Part shown: positions 9,158 to 17,698 of the stretch, piece by piece
Layout: each line of letters begins with the position of its first letter
Position numbering within the stretch: position 1 is the first letter of the stretch
NCBI RefSeq assembly: GCF_025965085.1
Contig: NZ_JAOPXP010000194.1
Span: forward strand, 1 to 40,658
Source of the DNA: Marmoricola sp.
GTDB taxonomy: Bacteria; Actinomycetota; Actinomycetes; Propionibacteriales; Nocardioidaceae
DNA length: 40,658 bases
Direction: 5' to 3'
Program-made: the position numbers and the translations under genes
Notes under the pieces: generated by a model
Databases searched by the model: none
What the model was told of the DNA's origin: nothing
What the model saw: the letters and a program-made list of their open reading frames with translations, nothing else

Positions 9158-10089
9158 CGCAGGCTGGTCGAGCCGCTGCCCTCCTGTTGGCACTGGCTCT
9201 CGGCGCCACAGCGTGCGGTTCGACGGGGAGGACGCGGACGGCCACCGTCAAGGACCGGATCCAGGTCAGCGGCGACTTCGCCGCGAAGCCGTCCATCAGG
9301 CTCAAGACCCCGCTGGACCTCGCCCACAGCTCCTCCTGGATCACCACGATGGGGGACGGCGACAAGGTGGGCGCGGAGGCGACCGCGATCCTGCAGCTCA
9401 CCCTGGTCAACGGCCGCACCGGCAAGGTCGCGATCTCCACGCTCGACGAGGGGCAGCGCCCGCTCGAGGTGCCGCTGGGCGACCAGGTCTTCCCGTCGCT
9501 GGCCCAGGGGCTGACGGGCAGGCCCGCCGACAGCCGGGTGGTGGTGGCCTCCACGGCGGACGACGCCTACGGCGACGACGGCGCGCCCCAGCTCGGGATC
9601 GAGGGCGGAGACCCAGTCGTCATGGTGGCCGACATCCTGTCCACCGACCCGACGTCCGTCCTCGACGGGCCCAGCGGCCCCACCTTCGCGGCTCCGGCCA
9701 CTGCGCCCGTGGTCGTAGAACGTGAAGGCCACCCCGTCGGCTTCGACTTCAGTCGCGCCAAGAAGCCCCGAAGGCTCGTGGTGATCCCGCTGCGGGAGGG
9801 GACCGGGCCCGTGGTGGAGACACCGGACCGCATCGCGGCCGACTACATCGGCCAGGTGTGGGGGGCCGCACAGCCTTTCCAGGAGACCTTCAGCAAGGAG
9901 CCCGCCGGCTTCTCGGTGGGGCTCGGGGCGGTGGTGAAGGCCTGGGACCGTGCGCTGGCCGGCCGGAAGGAAGGTGCCCGGGTGATGATCATCTGCCCGC
10001 CCGACCTGGCGTACGGTGCCACCGCACAGCCCCACATCCCGGCCAACTCGACCCTGGTCTTCATCGTCGACGTCCTCGGCGTGGGCTGA
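9154..10089 (+). CDS. FKBP-type peptidyl-prolyl isomerase lipoprotein, two domains
   Basis: Predicted exported proline isomerase or chaperone. Read from GTG 9154 (GAGGGA just upstream, overlapping the pafA stop), it has a hydrophobic leader ending GATAC-GS. This looks like a lipobox with an imperfect -3 position and would anchor the protein at Cys21. Two FKBP-like modules follow, one at about residues 60-170 and a clearer one at about 220-311. The clearer one has the usual order ADYIGQVW, a [13 protein letters not shown] helix, [15 protein letters not shown] and [13 protein letters not shown]. The first module keeps the equivalent of YGDDG but is otherwise diverged and may be inactive. A protein of this type is a frequent neighbour of paf genes in actinobacteria, but a direct role in pupylation has no support here. 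Confidence 0.85.
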   Translation: MTQAGRAAALLLALALGATACGSTGRTRTATVKDRIQVSGDFAAKPSIRLKTPLDLAHSSSWITTMGDGDKVGAEATAILQLTLVNGRTGKVAISTLDEGQRPLEVPLGDQVFPSLAQGLTGRPADSRVVVASTADDAYGDDGAPQLGIEGGDPVVMVADILSTDPTSVLDGPSGPTFAAPATAPVVVEREGHPVGFDFSRAKKPRRLVVIPLREGTGPVVETPDRIAADYIGQVWGAAQPFQETFSKEPAGFSVGLGAVVKAWDRALAGRKEGARVMIICPPDLAYGATAQPHIPANSTLVFIVDVLGVG

Positions 10090-10107
10090 GAACCGAGAGG
10101 GAGTGAC

Positions 10108-11091
10108 GTGAGACCACCCAAGTCCGAGCGCCTGCTCAACCTGGTGATCCTGCTGCTCGTGGCGCGGAACTACACCACCAAGGAGCAGATCCGCGCCCTG
10201 ATGGAGCCCTACCGCGTCAGCACCGACGAGGCCTTCGACCGGATGTTCGAGCGCGACAAGGACGACCTCCGGGCGCTCGGCATCCCCCTGGAGACCGGCT
10301 TCGTCGACAAGTTCTTCGAGGACGAGCAGGGCTACCGGATCAAGCGGGACGCCTTCGAGCTGCCTTCGATCGACTTCACGGCCGAGGAGGTGGCGGTCCT
10401 GGGACTCGCCGCGCGTGTCTGGCGCCACGCCGGACTCGCCGCCGCGACCTCCGACGCGCTGGTCAAGCTCAAGGCCGCCGGCCTCAGCTTCGACCGGGAG
10501 CAGCTGGACCAGGTGCAGCCCACGCTCGCAGCCGAGGAGCCTTCGTTCGAGGCGATGTGGCAGGCGACGGTGCACCGCACCCCGGTCCGGTTCGACTACA
10601 GGCGGGCTGGCCAGCGGGAGGCGTCCACCCGCCATCTGGAGCCGTGGGGTGTCGTCACCGCCCAGGGCCGCTGGTACGTCGCCGGGCTGGACACCGACCG
10701 TGGAGAGCCCCGCATGTTCCGCCTGAGCCGCATCGTCTCGGAGGTCACCTCCACCGGGAACCCCGGCTCGTTCACGGTGCCCGAGGGGACCGACCTCAGA
10801 GCCCTCTCCCAGACGCTGACTCCGCTGCAGCCCGACCGCACGGCGGTGGTCCTGGCCCGTGCCGGCGCCGCCAACGGCCTTCGCGGCCGGGCGGAGGTGC
10901 TGGCCACGGACGTGACCGGCCCGGACGGATCCGGGTCCTGGGACAGGCTCGAGGTCCCGTACGGGTCCGGGTCCGACTTCACCGGTGAGCTGCTGGGGTA
11001 CGCCGACGCCGTGATCGTCGAGTCACCCCCCGAGCTGCGCGCCTCTGTCCGTGACCGGCTCGCGGGCCTCCTCGCCGGAGCCGTCCGATGA
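10108..11091 (+). CDS. pafB: WYL-domain transcriptional regulator PafB
   Basis: One half of the PafBC regulator, which in mycobacteria activates the LexA-independent DNA-damage response. The N-terminus (RPPKSERLLNLVILLLVARNYTTKEQI) is a winged-helix region. A WYL domain follows, with the family residues visible in PWGVVTAQGRWYVAGLD and EPRMFRLSRI at about residues 180-210. GTG 10108 is preceded by GAGAGGGAG. The gene is 18 bases after the FKBP gene and overlaps pafC by four bases (ATGA), so PafB and PafC are made together. WYL domains are thought to sense nucleic-acid ligands. Confidence 0.93.
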   Translation: MRPPKSERLLNLVILLLVARNYTTKEQIRALMEPYRVSTDEAFDRMFERDKDDLRALGIPLETGFVDKFFEDEQGYRIKRDAFELPSIDFTAEEVAVLGLAARVWRHAGLAAATSDALVKLKAAGLSFDREQLDQVQPTLAAEEPSFEAMWQATVHRTPVRFDYRRAGQREASTRHLEPWGVVTAQGRWYVAGLDTDRGEPRMFRLSRIVSEVTSTGNPGSFTVPEGTDLRALSQTLTPLQPDRTAVVLARAGAANGLRGRAEVLATDVTGPDGSGSWDRLEVPYGSGSDFTGELLGYADAVIVESPPELRASVRDRLAGLLAGAVR

Positions 11092-12077
11092 GCGGCGGCG
11101 CCCGCGGTCAGGTCTCGAGGCTCCTCGCCCTCGTGCCCTATCTGCAGAGCCGCACCGACGTCTCCCTGGCCCAGGTGGCTGCGGACTTCGGCGTGCGCCC
11201 CGAGCAGATCGTGCAGGACCTCAAGGTGCTGTGGATGTGCGGACTGCCCGGCCTCACACCGGACAAGATGATCGAGGTCGACTTCGAGGCCATCGAGGAC
11301 GATCCCGAGGGCGTCGTACACATCGAGAACGCGGAGTTCCTCGCTCGCCCCGTCCGGCTCGGGAGCTCGGAGGCCTCGGCGCTCATCGTGGCGCTGCGGG
11401 CGCTGAGCGAGGGAAGCCCGGAGTCGACCCAGGAGGTCATCGACCGGTGCCTGGTCAAGCTGGAGGAGGCCGCGGCGACCGGTACGGCCATGCCACGGGT
11501 CGAGGTGCACCTGCCGCGGTCGGGAACGGGGGAGCGGCACGCGGCGGTGCTCCAGGGAGCCATCGCGAACAACCAGCAGGTCAGGCTCGACTACTACGTG
11601 CCCACGCGCGACGAGACCACCCAACGCGTGGTCGACCCGCTCGAGCTGATGACCAGTGACGGGCACGACTACCTCGACGCCTGGTGCCACCTGGCCCAGG
11701 GCAGGCGGCTGTTCCGTCTGGACCGCATGTACGCCGTCGAGGTGGTCGACGCGCCGCGTCACGAACACTCCCTGAGCCCGCGTGACCTCTCCGCGGGCCT
11801 GTTCGAGCCCGGTCCCGACGACGCCGTGGCCGTGCTGCACCTGGAGCGACACGCCCGGTGGGTCGCCGACTACTACCCGGTGGACGCCGTCGAGGAGCTG
11901 GGCGACGGCCGCATCGCCGTCACGCTGCGGGCAGGTGACCCGAGGTGGCTGGTTCGCCTGGCCATGCGCCTGGCGCCTGCCGTCACGCTCGTCGAGCCGC
12001 CCGAGCTGCGCGACGAGGTCACTCGCACCGCACTCGCCGCCCTCGACCTGTACGGCCGAGCCGCAGCGAACCCCTAG
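11088..12077 (+). CDS. pafC: WYL-domain transcriptional regulator PafC
   Basis: Partner and paralogue of PafB, of nearly the same length (329 residues). The N-terminal region (RLLALVPYLQSRTDVSLAQVAADFGV) is a DNA-binding winged helix. The centre (VRLDYYVPTRDETTQRVVDPLELMTSDGHDYLDAWCHLAQGRRLFRLDRM, about residues 163-215) is the WYL domain. The start overlaps the pafB stop as ATGA. In mycobacteria the two proteins act as one heterodimer, or as a fusion in some genera; here they are separate. Despite the name and location, PafBC is a DNA-damage regulator and not part of the Pup ligase. Confidence 0.93.
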   Translation: MSGGARGQVSRLLALVPYLQSRTDVSLAQVAADFGVRPEQIVQDLKVLWMCGLPGLTPDKMIEVDFEAIEDDPEGVVHIENAEFLARPVRLGSSEASALIVALRALSEGSPESTQEVIDRCLVKLEEAAATGTAMPRVEVHLPRSGTGERHAAVLQGAIANNQQVRLDYYVPTRDETTQRVVDPLELMTSDGHDYLDAWCHLAQGRRLFRLDRMYAVEVVDAPRHEHSLSPRDLSAGLFEPGPDDAVAVLHLERHARWVADYYPVDAVEELGDGRIAVTLRAGDPRWLVRLAMRLAPAVTLVEPPELRDEVTRTALAALDLYGRAAANP

Positions 12078-12087
12078 GTCGAGCGCG

Positions 12088-12093
12088 TAGCAT
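12088..12093 (+). promoter_or_regulatory. Leaderless -10 element of tatA
   Basis: TAGCAT, seven bases, then ATG at 12101. The upstream ATG at 12092 lies inside this element and is therefore an unlikely start. Confidence 0.55.
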
Positions 12094-12100
12094 GAATACC

Positions 12101-12388
12101 ATGACCCACCCGCTGCTCGCCCCCCTCGTACTCGGACTCGGGACGCAGGAACTCGTCATCATCTTCGCGGTGCTCGTGCTGCTCTTCGGGGCGAAGAAGC
12201 TCCCGGAGCTCGCCCGTGGCAGCGGCCGCGCGCTGCGCATCTTCAAGGCCGAGACCAAGGGCCTGATGGACGACGACGACGAGACCAAGACCCCTGAGCA
12301 GCGTCAGATCGACGCGCAGAAGCGCGCCGAGGCCGAGCGCGAGCGGCGTCCCGGGTCCGAGGGCTCCGGGCCCTCCGGCACCCTCTGA
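12101..12388 (+). CDS. tatA: Sec-independent translocase protein TatA
   Basis: Pore-forming or membrane-thinning component of the twin-arginine translocase, which exports folded proteins. It has 95 residues, with a short N-terminus, one membrane helix (GTQELVIIFAVLVLLFGAKKLPELAR), the FGAKKLPE hinge, an amphipathic helix (GSGRALRIFKAE) and a charged Asp/Glu/Lys-rich tail. Start 12101 gives MTHPLLAP and sits seven bases after a -10 element; 12092 would add three residues. tatC follows after 19 bases, so the pair is probably co-transcribed. No tatB is present, as is common in minimal actinobacterial clusters. Confidence 0.93.
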   Translation: MTHPLLAPLVLGLGTQELVIIFAVLVLLFGAKKLPELARGSGRALRIFKAETKGLMDDDDETKTPEQRQIDAQKRAEAERERRPGSEGSGPSGTL

Positions 12389-12407
12389 CCAGCGGACCAC
12401 CGCAGCA

Positions 12408-13247
12408 GTGTCAGTCGGCGGTGTTGTCGACCTCTTCCGCGGTCGGCCCCGTGATCCGGTCGGCGAAGGCGGAAGGATGTCCCTGGGGGACCACTTCCGT
12501 GAGTTGCGCGCCCGTCTCCTGCGGGCGTCCCTGTACATCGTGCTCGGCACGATCGTCGCACTGTTCTTCTGGCAGCAGCTCTTCGAGCTGATCTACCAGC
12601 CCTACCAGGATGCTTCGCGGGCCCTGAACCAGAAGGTGCAGACGCAGGCCGTCATCACCGGTATCGGCTCGCCGCTGCTCCTCCAGCTCAAGCTGTGCGG
12701 GGTCGCAGGAATCGTCGCCACCTCGCCCTTGTGGCTCTACGAGCTGTGGGCGTTCATCACCCCGGGACTGCACTCCAACGAGCGCCGCTGGACACGCCTG
12801 TTCGCGCTCGTCGCCGGTCCGCTGTTCATCGCCGGCGTGGCAGTCGGCTACTACGTGCTCCCCAAGGGCATCGCCGCCCTCATCGGGTTCACCCCACTGC
12901 AGCTGACCCAGCTGACCGAGTTCGGCGACTTCTTCACCTTCATCACCCGGATGCTCCTCGTCTTCGGAGTCGCCTTCGAGATCCCGCTGTTCATCGTGAT
13001 GCTCAACCTCGCCGGGGTGGTCTCCGGCAAGGCCCTGGGGCGCCACCGGCCGTGGATCATCCTCGGCACGTTCGTCTTCGCCGCCGTCGCGACTCCCTCG
13101 ACGGACCCCTTCTCGATGCTGATGCTGGCCCTGCCGATGCTGGTCCTCATCTTCATCAGCGAGCTCATCGCGCGCCTCGTCGATCGCCGTCGGGCACGCG
13201 GCAGGCTCGACCAGGACTGGGACGACGACGCCGCCTCGCCGCTGTAG
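12408..13247 (+). CDS. tatC: Twin-arginine translocase subunit TatC
   Basis: Polytopic receptor for twin-arginine signal peptides. Six hydrophobic segments can be followed along the 279 residues. The cytoplasmic N-terminus contains RPRDPVGEGGRMSLGDHFRELRARL, where the Leu-x-x-His/Phe-Arg-Glu-Leu-Arg segment is the TatC signature for signal-peptide binding. FGVAFEIPLFIVML is another conserved membrane block. GTG 12408 is chosen because the FRGRPRDP segment ahead of the internal Met is usual in actinobacterial TatC; the ribosome site is weak, which fits readthrough coupling from tatA. The C-terminus is charged (RRRARGRLDQDWDDD). Confidence 0.92.
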   Translation: MSVGGVVDLFRGRPRDPVGEGGRMSLGDHFRELRARLLRASLYIVLGTIVALFFWQQLFELIYQPYQDASRALNQKVQTQAVITGIGSPLLLQLKLCGVAGIVATSPLWLYELWAFITPGLHSNERRWTRLFALVAGPLFIAGVAVGYYVLPKGIAALIGFTPLQLTQLTEFGDFFTFITRMLLVFGVAFEIPLFIVMLNLAGVVSGKALGRHRPWIILGTFVFAAVATPSTDPFSMLMLALPMLVLIFISELIARLVDRRRARGRLDQDWDDDAASPL

Positions 13248-13271
13248 CCTGCTCGACCACCCCGCGGCAGA

Positions 13272-13277
13272 TAGGGT
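13272..13277 (+). promoter_or_regulatory. Leaderless -10 element of the lipid kinase gene
   Basis: TAGGGT, six bases, then GTG at 13284, in the 36-base gap after tatC. Confidence 0.6.
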
Positions 13278-13283
13278 TTCACC

Positions 13284-14159
13284 GTGTCCCCGGAGATCGC
13301 GCTTCTCACCAATCCGACGTCCGGCAAGGGAAAGGGTGCGCGCACGGTCGACACTGCGCTGCCACGCCTGCGCGACGCCGGCTACGTCGTGCGCAACCTC
13401 GTGGGACGTGATGGCGACGAGGCCCTCGACCTCGCGCGCCAGTGCGTCGACGACGGGGTCGAGACTCTGGTGGTCGTGGGTGGTGACGGCATGGTCCACC
13501 TTGCGCTGCAGGCGGTGGCGGCCAGCGAGACCCGGCTCGGGCTCATCCCGGCGGGCACCGGCAACGACGTCGCCCGCTACTTCGACATCCCGCGCAAGGA
13601 CGCCGCTGCGGCCACCGACGTGGTGATCGGCGGCAAGGAGAGGCGGGTCGACCTCGCGCGCATCGGCTCCAGGTACTTCGTGACCGTCCTCGCCGCCGGG
13701 TTCGATGCGATCGTGAACGAGCGCGCGAACGACATGACCTGGCCGAGGGGACAGATGCGCTACAACGTCGCCACCCTCGCCGAGCTGCGCACCTTCACGC
13801 CGATCCCCTACGTGCTCGACATCGACGGGGAGCAGCACCGTTTCGAGGCGATGATGGTGGCCGTCGGCAACGGACCGTCCTTCGGTGGCGGACTACGGAT
13901 CACCGAGGGCGCGGTGCTCGACGACGGGCTGCTGGACGTGGTCGTCATCAGGCCGATGAGCAAGCTCGAGCTGGTCCGGACCTACCCCAAGCTGTTCAAG
14001 GGCACCCACGTCCATCACCCGGACTACCGCCACCACCACGCGAGGAAGGTCACCATCGCCGCACCCGGCATCACGGCGTACGCCGACGGAGAGCGCATCG
14101 CGGCTCTGCCCCTGACGGTGGAGATCGCGCCGCTCGCCCTGCGCGTCCTGGTCCCATGA
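13284..14159 (+). CDS. Diacylglycerol kinase family lipid kinase
   Basis: Cytosolic or membrane-associated kinase of the DAGK/sphingosine-kinase-like family (DgkB/YegS type), which phosphorylates a lipid hydroxyl with ATP. In its 291 residues the N-terminus carries the nucleotide-binding TNPTSGKGKGA block. The catalytic signature VVVGGDGMVHLALQ with PAGTGNDVAR lies at about residues 66-95. The C-terminal beta domain includes VAVGNGPSFGGGLRI and ADGER. Likely substrates are diacylglycerol or a related lipid; exact specificity cannot be read from the sequence. The stop overlaps the helicase start as ATGA. Confidence 0.9.
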   Translation: MSPEIALLTNPTSGKGKGARTVDTALPRLRDAGYVVRNLVGRDGDEALDLARQCVDDGVETLVVVGGDGMVHLALQAVAASETRLGLIPAGTGNDVARYFDIPRKDAAAATDVVIGGKERRVDLARIGSRYFVTVLAAGFDAIVNERANDMTWPRGQMRYNVATLAELRTFTPIPYVLDIDGEQHRFEAMMVAVGNGPSFGGGLRITEGAVLDDGLLDVVVIRPMSKLELVRTYPKLFKGTHVHHPDYRHHHARKVTIAAPGITAYADGERIAALPLTVEIAPLALRVLVP

Positions 14160-16954
14160 GCTCCCCCGCTGAGCAGTACGCACGCTTCCGCCGCAACCGG
14201 GAGCACCCCGGGCTGGCCGACTTCGCCTCGCGCCTGGACTTCGAGCTCGACGACTTCCAGGTGCGTGCCTGTCGCGAGCTCGAGGAGGGGCGTTCCGTGC
14301 TGGTCGCCGCGCCCACCGGCTCCGGCAAGACGATCGTCGGTGAGTTCGCCGTGCACCTGGCGCTGGAGAGCGGACGCAAGGCGTTCTACACCACCCCGAT
14401 CAAGGCGCTGTCGAACCAGAAGTTCAACGACCTGGTCAAGCGCTACGGAGCCGACAAGGTCGGGCTGCTCACCGGCGACAACAGCATCAACGGCGAGGCA
14501 CCGGTGGTCGTGATGACCACCGAGGTGCTGCGCAACATGCTCTACGCCGGGTCGCGGACGCTCGAGGGCCTCGGCTTCGTGGTGATGGACGAGGTGCACT
14601 ACCTCGCCGACCGGATGCGTGGCGCGGTGTGGGAGGAGGTCATCATCCACCTTCCGGAGTCGGTGGCGCTGGCGTCGCTGTCGGCCACCGTGAGCAACGC
14701 CGAGGAGTTCGGTGAGTGGCTCGGAACAGTGCGCGGGGAGACGACGACGATCGTCGAGGAGCGCCGGCCAGTGCCGCTGTACCAGCACGTCGTGGTGGGT
14801 CGGCGGATGTACGACCTGTTCGCGGACGAGACGGGCACCGACCCGGCCGACTACGAGGGGGAGCGGCGCGAGCCGAAGGTGAACCCCGAGCTCGTGCGCG
14901 TGGCGCGCGACGACTGGGCCCGCGGCCAGATGAAGGACCGTCGACCGGCCCGCGGCAACAACAAGCGGCCCAACAAGGGACCGGGCAACGCCCGTGCGGC
15001 GTGGACGCCGAGCCGCAGCGACGTCGTGGAGCAGCTCGATCGCGCGGGCCTGCTTCCGGCCATCGTGTTCATCTTCAGCCGTGTCGGGTGCGACGCCGCC
15101 GTGCAGCAGTGCCTGAACGCCAACCTCCGCCTCACCTCTCCCGAGGAGCGCGCGGAGATCGTCGCGTTCGTCGAGGAACGCTGCGCCCACATCCCCGACG
15201 AGGACCTCCAAGCCCTCGGCTACCACGAGTTCCTCGACGGGCTCTCCCGCGGCATCGCCTCCCACCACGCCGGGATGCTGCCGACCTTCAAGGAGTGCGT
15301 CGAGGAGTTGTTCCTGCGCGGCCTGTGCCGGGTGGTGTTCGCGACCGAGACGCTGGCCCTGGGCATCAACATGCCGGCACGCTCGGTCGTGATCGAGAAG
15401 CTGTCGAAGTGGAACGGCGAGACGCACGCCGACATCACGCCGGGGGAGTACACCCAGCTCACGGGGCGCGCCGGACGCCGCGGCATCGACGTCGAGGGCC
15501 ACGGCGTGGTGCTCTGGCAGCAGGGTTTCGACCCCAAGGCGGTGGCCGGGCTGGCCTCGACGCGCACCTATCCGCTCAAGTCGTCGTTCCGGCCGTCGTA
15601 CAACATGGCCGTCAACCTCGTGCACCAGTTCGGGCGCGAGCGGGCACGCGAGCTGCTCGAGTCCTCCTTCGCGCAGTTCCAGGCCGACAAGGCCGTGGTC
15701 GGTCTCGCCCAGCAGCTGCGCAAGAGCGAGGACGCGTTGGCCGGGTACACCGACGCGGCCGCCTGCCACCTCGGTGACTTCATGGAGTACGCCGCCCTGC
15801 GGCACCGCCTCTCCGACACCGAGAAGAACCTCGCCAAGTCGCGTCGTTTCGACCACCGCCAGGAGGTCATCGACTCGCTGGAGTCACTGCGACCCGGCGA
15901 TGTCATCGAGGTGCCCAGCGGCCGGTTCGCCGGCATGGCCGTGGTGCTCGATCCCGGCACCCGTGCTGACCGGGAGGGACCGCGGCCCTACGTGCTCACC
16001 GAGGACAAGCACGCCCGGCGACTCAGCCTCGTCGACTTCCCCACGCCGGTGGCCTCGTTCACCCGCGTGAAGATCCCCAAGAACTTCAACGGCCGCAACG
16101 CGCAGTCCCGCCGCGACCTCGCGTCCGCCCTCCGCAGCCGCACGCACAACCTGACGCCGCCCCCACCGGACCGGCGGGGAGCCCATGGGCCCTCGCACAA
16201 CCCGATCGAGGACCGGCGCATCGAGGAGCTCCGTCGCCAGCTGAGGTCCCACCCGTGCCACGGCTGTCCCGACCGTGAGGACCACGCCCGGTGGTCGGAG
16301 CGCTACTTCAAGCTCGACCGGGACGCGAAGACCCTGAAGCGACGCATCGAGCAGCGCACGAACACCATCGCGCGGCACTTCGACCGGGTGTGCGACGTGC
16401 TCACCACCCTGGGCTACCTCGAGGGCGAGAGCCACGAGTCCACCGTGACCGAGCGTGGCCGCACGCTGATGCGGATCTACAACGAGATGGACCTGCTCAC
16501 CGCCGAGTCGCTGCGCGCAGGACTCTGGGACGGCCTGGACGCCTCCTCACTGGCGGCGGTGCTGTCCACCCTGGTCTACGAGTCGCGGCGCCCGGACGAC
16601 GCGGCAGCCCCGCGCCTGCCGGGCGGCAGGGTCAGGGACGTCCTGGGGGAGATGGTCTCGATCTGGTCGGACCTCGAGGTCCTGGAGCGCGAGCACCACC
16701 TCGACCAGCTGCACGAGCCCGACCTCGGCTTCGCCTGGGCGGCCTACCGCTGGGCAGAGGGTGACGAGCTCGACGACATCCTCGACAGCACCGGCCTGGC
16801 TGCCGGCGACTTCGTGCGCTGGGTCAAGCAGCTCCTGGACCTGACCGACCAGATCGTCGGCGCAACCGCCAGCTCCGGGCTCCGCAAGGTCGCCCGCGAG
16901 GCCTCGGCGCGGCTGCGCCGCGGTGTGGTCGCCTACTCCAGCGTCAGCGAGTAG
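14156..16954 (+). CDS. helY: Ski2/HelY-type DEVH-box helicase
   Basis: A 932-residue superfamily 2 RNA helicase of the Ski2/Mtr4-like group called HelY in mycobacteria. It has a Q-motif region DFELDDFQVRAC, Walker A AAPTGSGKT near residue 53, the DEVH box (VVMDEVHYLAD) near residue 144, SAT (LSATVSN), motif VI QLTGRAGRRG near 440, and an insert rich in Arg, Asn and Pro between the two RecA domains. The C-terminal third contains a Cys motif (CHGCPDRE) and a DSHCT-like end (EMDLLTAESLRAGLW onward). It is expected to act in RNA turnover or processing. It overlaps the lipid-kinase stop by four bases and the convergent methyltransferase 3' end by 11 bases. Confidence 0.92.
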   Translation: MSSPAEQYARFRRNREHPGLADFASRLDFELDDFQVRACRELEEGRSVLVAAPTGSGKTIVGEFAVHLALESGRKAFYTTPIKALSNQKFNDLVKRYGADKVGLLTGDNSINGEAPVVVMTTEVLRNMLYAGSRTLEGLGFVVMDEVHYLADRMRGAVWEEVIIHLPESVALASLSATVSNAEEFGEWLGTVRGETTTIVEERRPVPLYQHVVVGRRMYDLFADETGTDPADYEGERREPKVNPELVRVARDDWARGQMKDRRPARGNNKRPNKGPGNARAAWTPSRSDVVEQLDRAGLLPAIVFIFSRVGCDAAVQQCLNANLRLTSPEERAEIVAFVEERCAHIPDEDLQALGYHEFLDGLSRGIASHHAGMLPTFKECVEELFLRGLCRVVFATETLALGINMPARSVVIEKLSKWNGETHADITPGEYTQLTGRAGRRGIDVEGHGVVLWQQGFDPKAVAGLASTRTYPLKSSFRPSYNMAVNLVHQFGRERARELLESSFAQFQADKAVVGLAQQLRKSEDALAGYTDAAACHLGDFMEYAALRHRLSDTEKNLAKSRRFDHRQEVIDSLESLRPGDVIEVPSGRFAGMAVVLDPGTRADREGPRPYVLTEDKHARRLSLVDFPTPVASFTRVKIPKNFNGRNAQSRRDLASALRSRTHNLTPPPPDRRGAHGPSHNPIEDRRIEELRRQLRSHPCHGCPDREDHARWSERYFKLDRDAKTLKRRIEQRTNTIARHFDRVCDVLTTLGYLEGESHESTVTERGRTLMRIYNEMDLLTAESLRAGLWDGLDASSLAAVLSTLVYESRRPDDAAAPRLPGGRVRDVLGEMVSIWSDLEVLEREHHLDQLHEPDLGFAWAAYRWAEGDELDDILDSTGLAAGDFVRWVKQLLDLTDQIVGATASSGLRKVAREASARLRRGVVAYSSVSE

Positions 16955-17621
16955 GTCGGCGCACAGCTCGCAGCACTGTGTCGTGGAGCGTCACGTCGTA
17001 GCCGTCGGGATGGATGCCCGCGCGCGACCTCGCCTCGCAGGTGACGACCTCCCACCCGTCGTCGAGCTCGGCGACCAGATCCTCCTCGGTGAAGAAGAGG
17101 TCGGGCTCGGGCGGTCGCGGCACGACACCGATGTCGCTCGGGTGGTGGGCCACGACCAGCAAGGTCCCTCCGGGTGCCACGGCAGCCGCGAGTCCGGCGT
17201 ACACCGGGACGCGCAGAGCCGAGGGCAGGTGCAGGAACGGCACGGAGACCAGGTCGAAGGACGCCGCCGGTGGCGTCCAGGACAGGAGGTCCCTCCACTC
17301 CCAGGCAGTCCGGCCGGAGATCTCCGGGCCGGCCACGTCGGCATGCCCCCGGGCGCGCTCCAGCGCGACCTGCGAGACGTCGATTCCCAGGACCTGCCAG
17401 CCGCGGCCAGCCAGCCAGAGGGCGTCCCCACCCTCACCGCAGCCGACGTCGAGGGCACGCCCCGCTGGCAGGTCGGCCGTCTCGGTCATCACGACCGCGT
17501 TGGCATTGCCGCTCCACAGAGCCGGCTTCGAGCGGTAGCGATCGTCCCAGAACTCCGCGCTCCAGCGATCTGATCCCTGGTCGTGCATCGGGTGCCCGGA
17601 CGTCTGACCCTGCTCGCTCAT
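16944..17621 (-). CDS. Class I SAM-dependent methyltransferase
   Basis: 225-residue methyltransferase with a typical Rossmann fold: motif I ALDVGCGEGGDALWLA at about residue 57, the acidic end of strand 2 GIDVS, and motif post-I/II DLVSVPFLHL. The N-terminal block WSAEFWDDRYRSKPALWSGNANAVV resembles thiopurine/tellurite-resistance-type methyltransferases, so the substrate may be a small molecule; this is a weak inference. Start 17621 (MSEQGQ) is chosen because AGAGGA lies upstream and the longer reading to 17750 has no family similarity. Its 3' end overlaps that of the helicase gene. The exonuclease stop is 77 bases upstream on the same strand. Confidence 0.85.
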   Translation of the reverse strand: MSEQGQTSGHPMHDQGSDRWSAEFWDDRYRSKPALWSGNANAVVMTETADLPAGRALDVGCGEGGDALWLAGRGWQVLGIDVSQVALERARGHADVAGPEISGRTAWEWRDLLSWTPPAASFDLVSVPFLHLPSALRVPVYAGLAAAVAPGGTLLVVAHHPSDIGVVPRPPEPDLFFTEEDLVAELDDGWEVVTCEARSRAGIHPDGYDVTLHDTVLRAVRRPTR

Positions 17622-17698
17622 ACGCTCATCCTCTCGCGGGTGTCGGTCATGACCAGGTCCAGGTTGACGAACGCGCCGGCCATCGACCCGGTCGCGGC

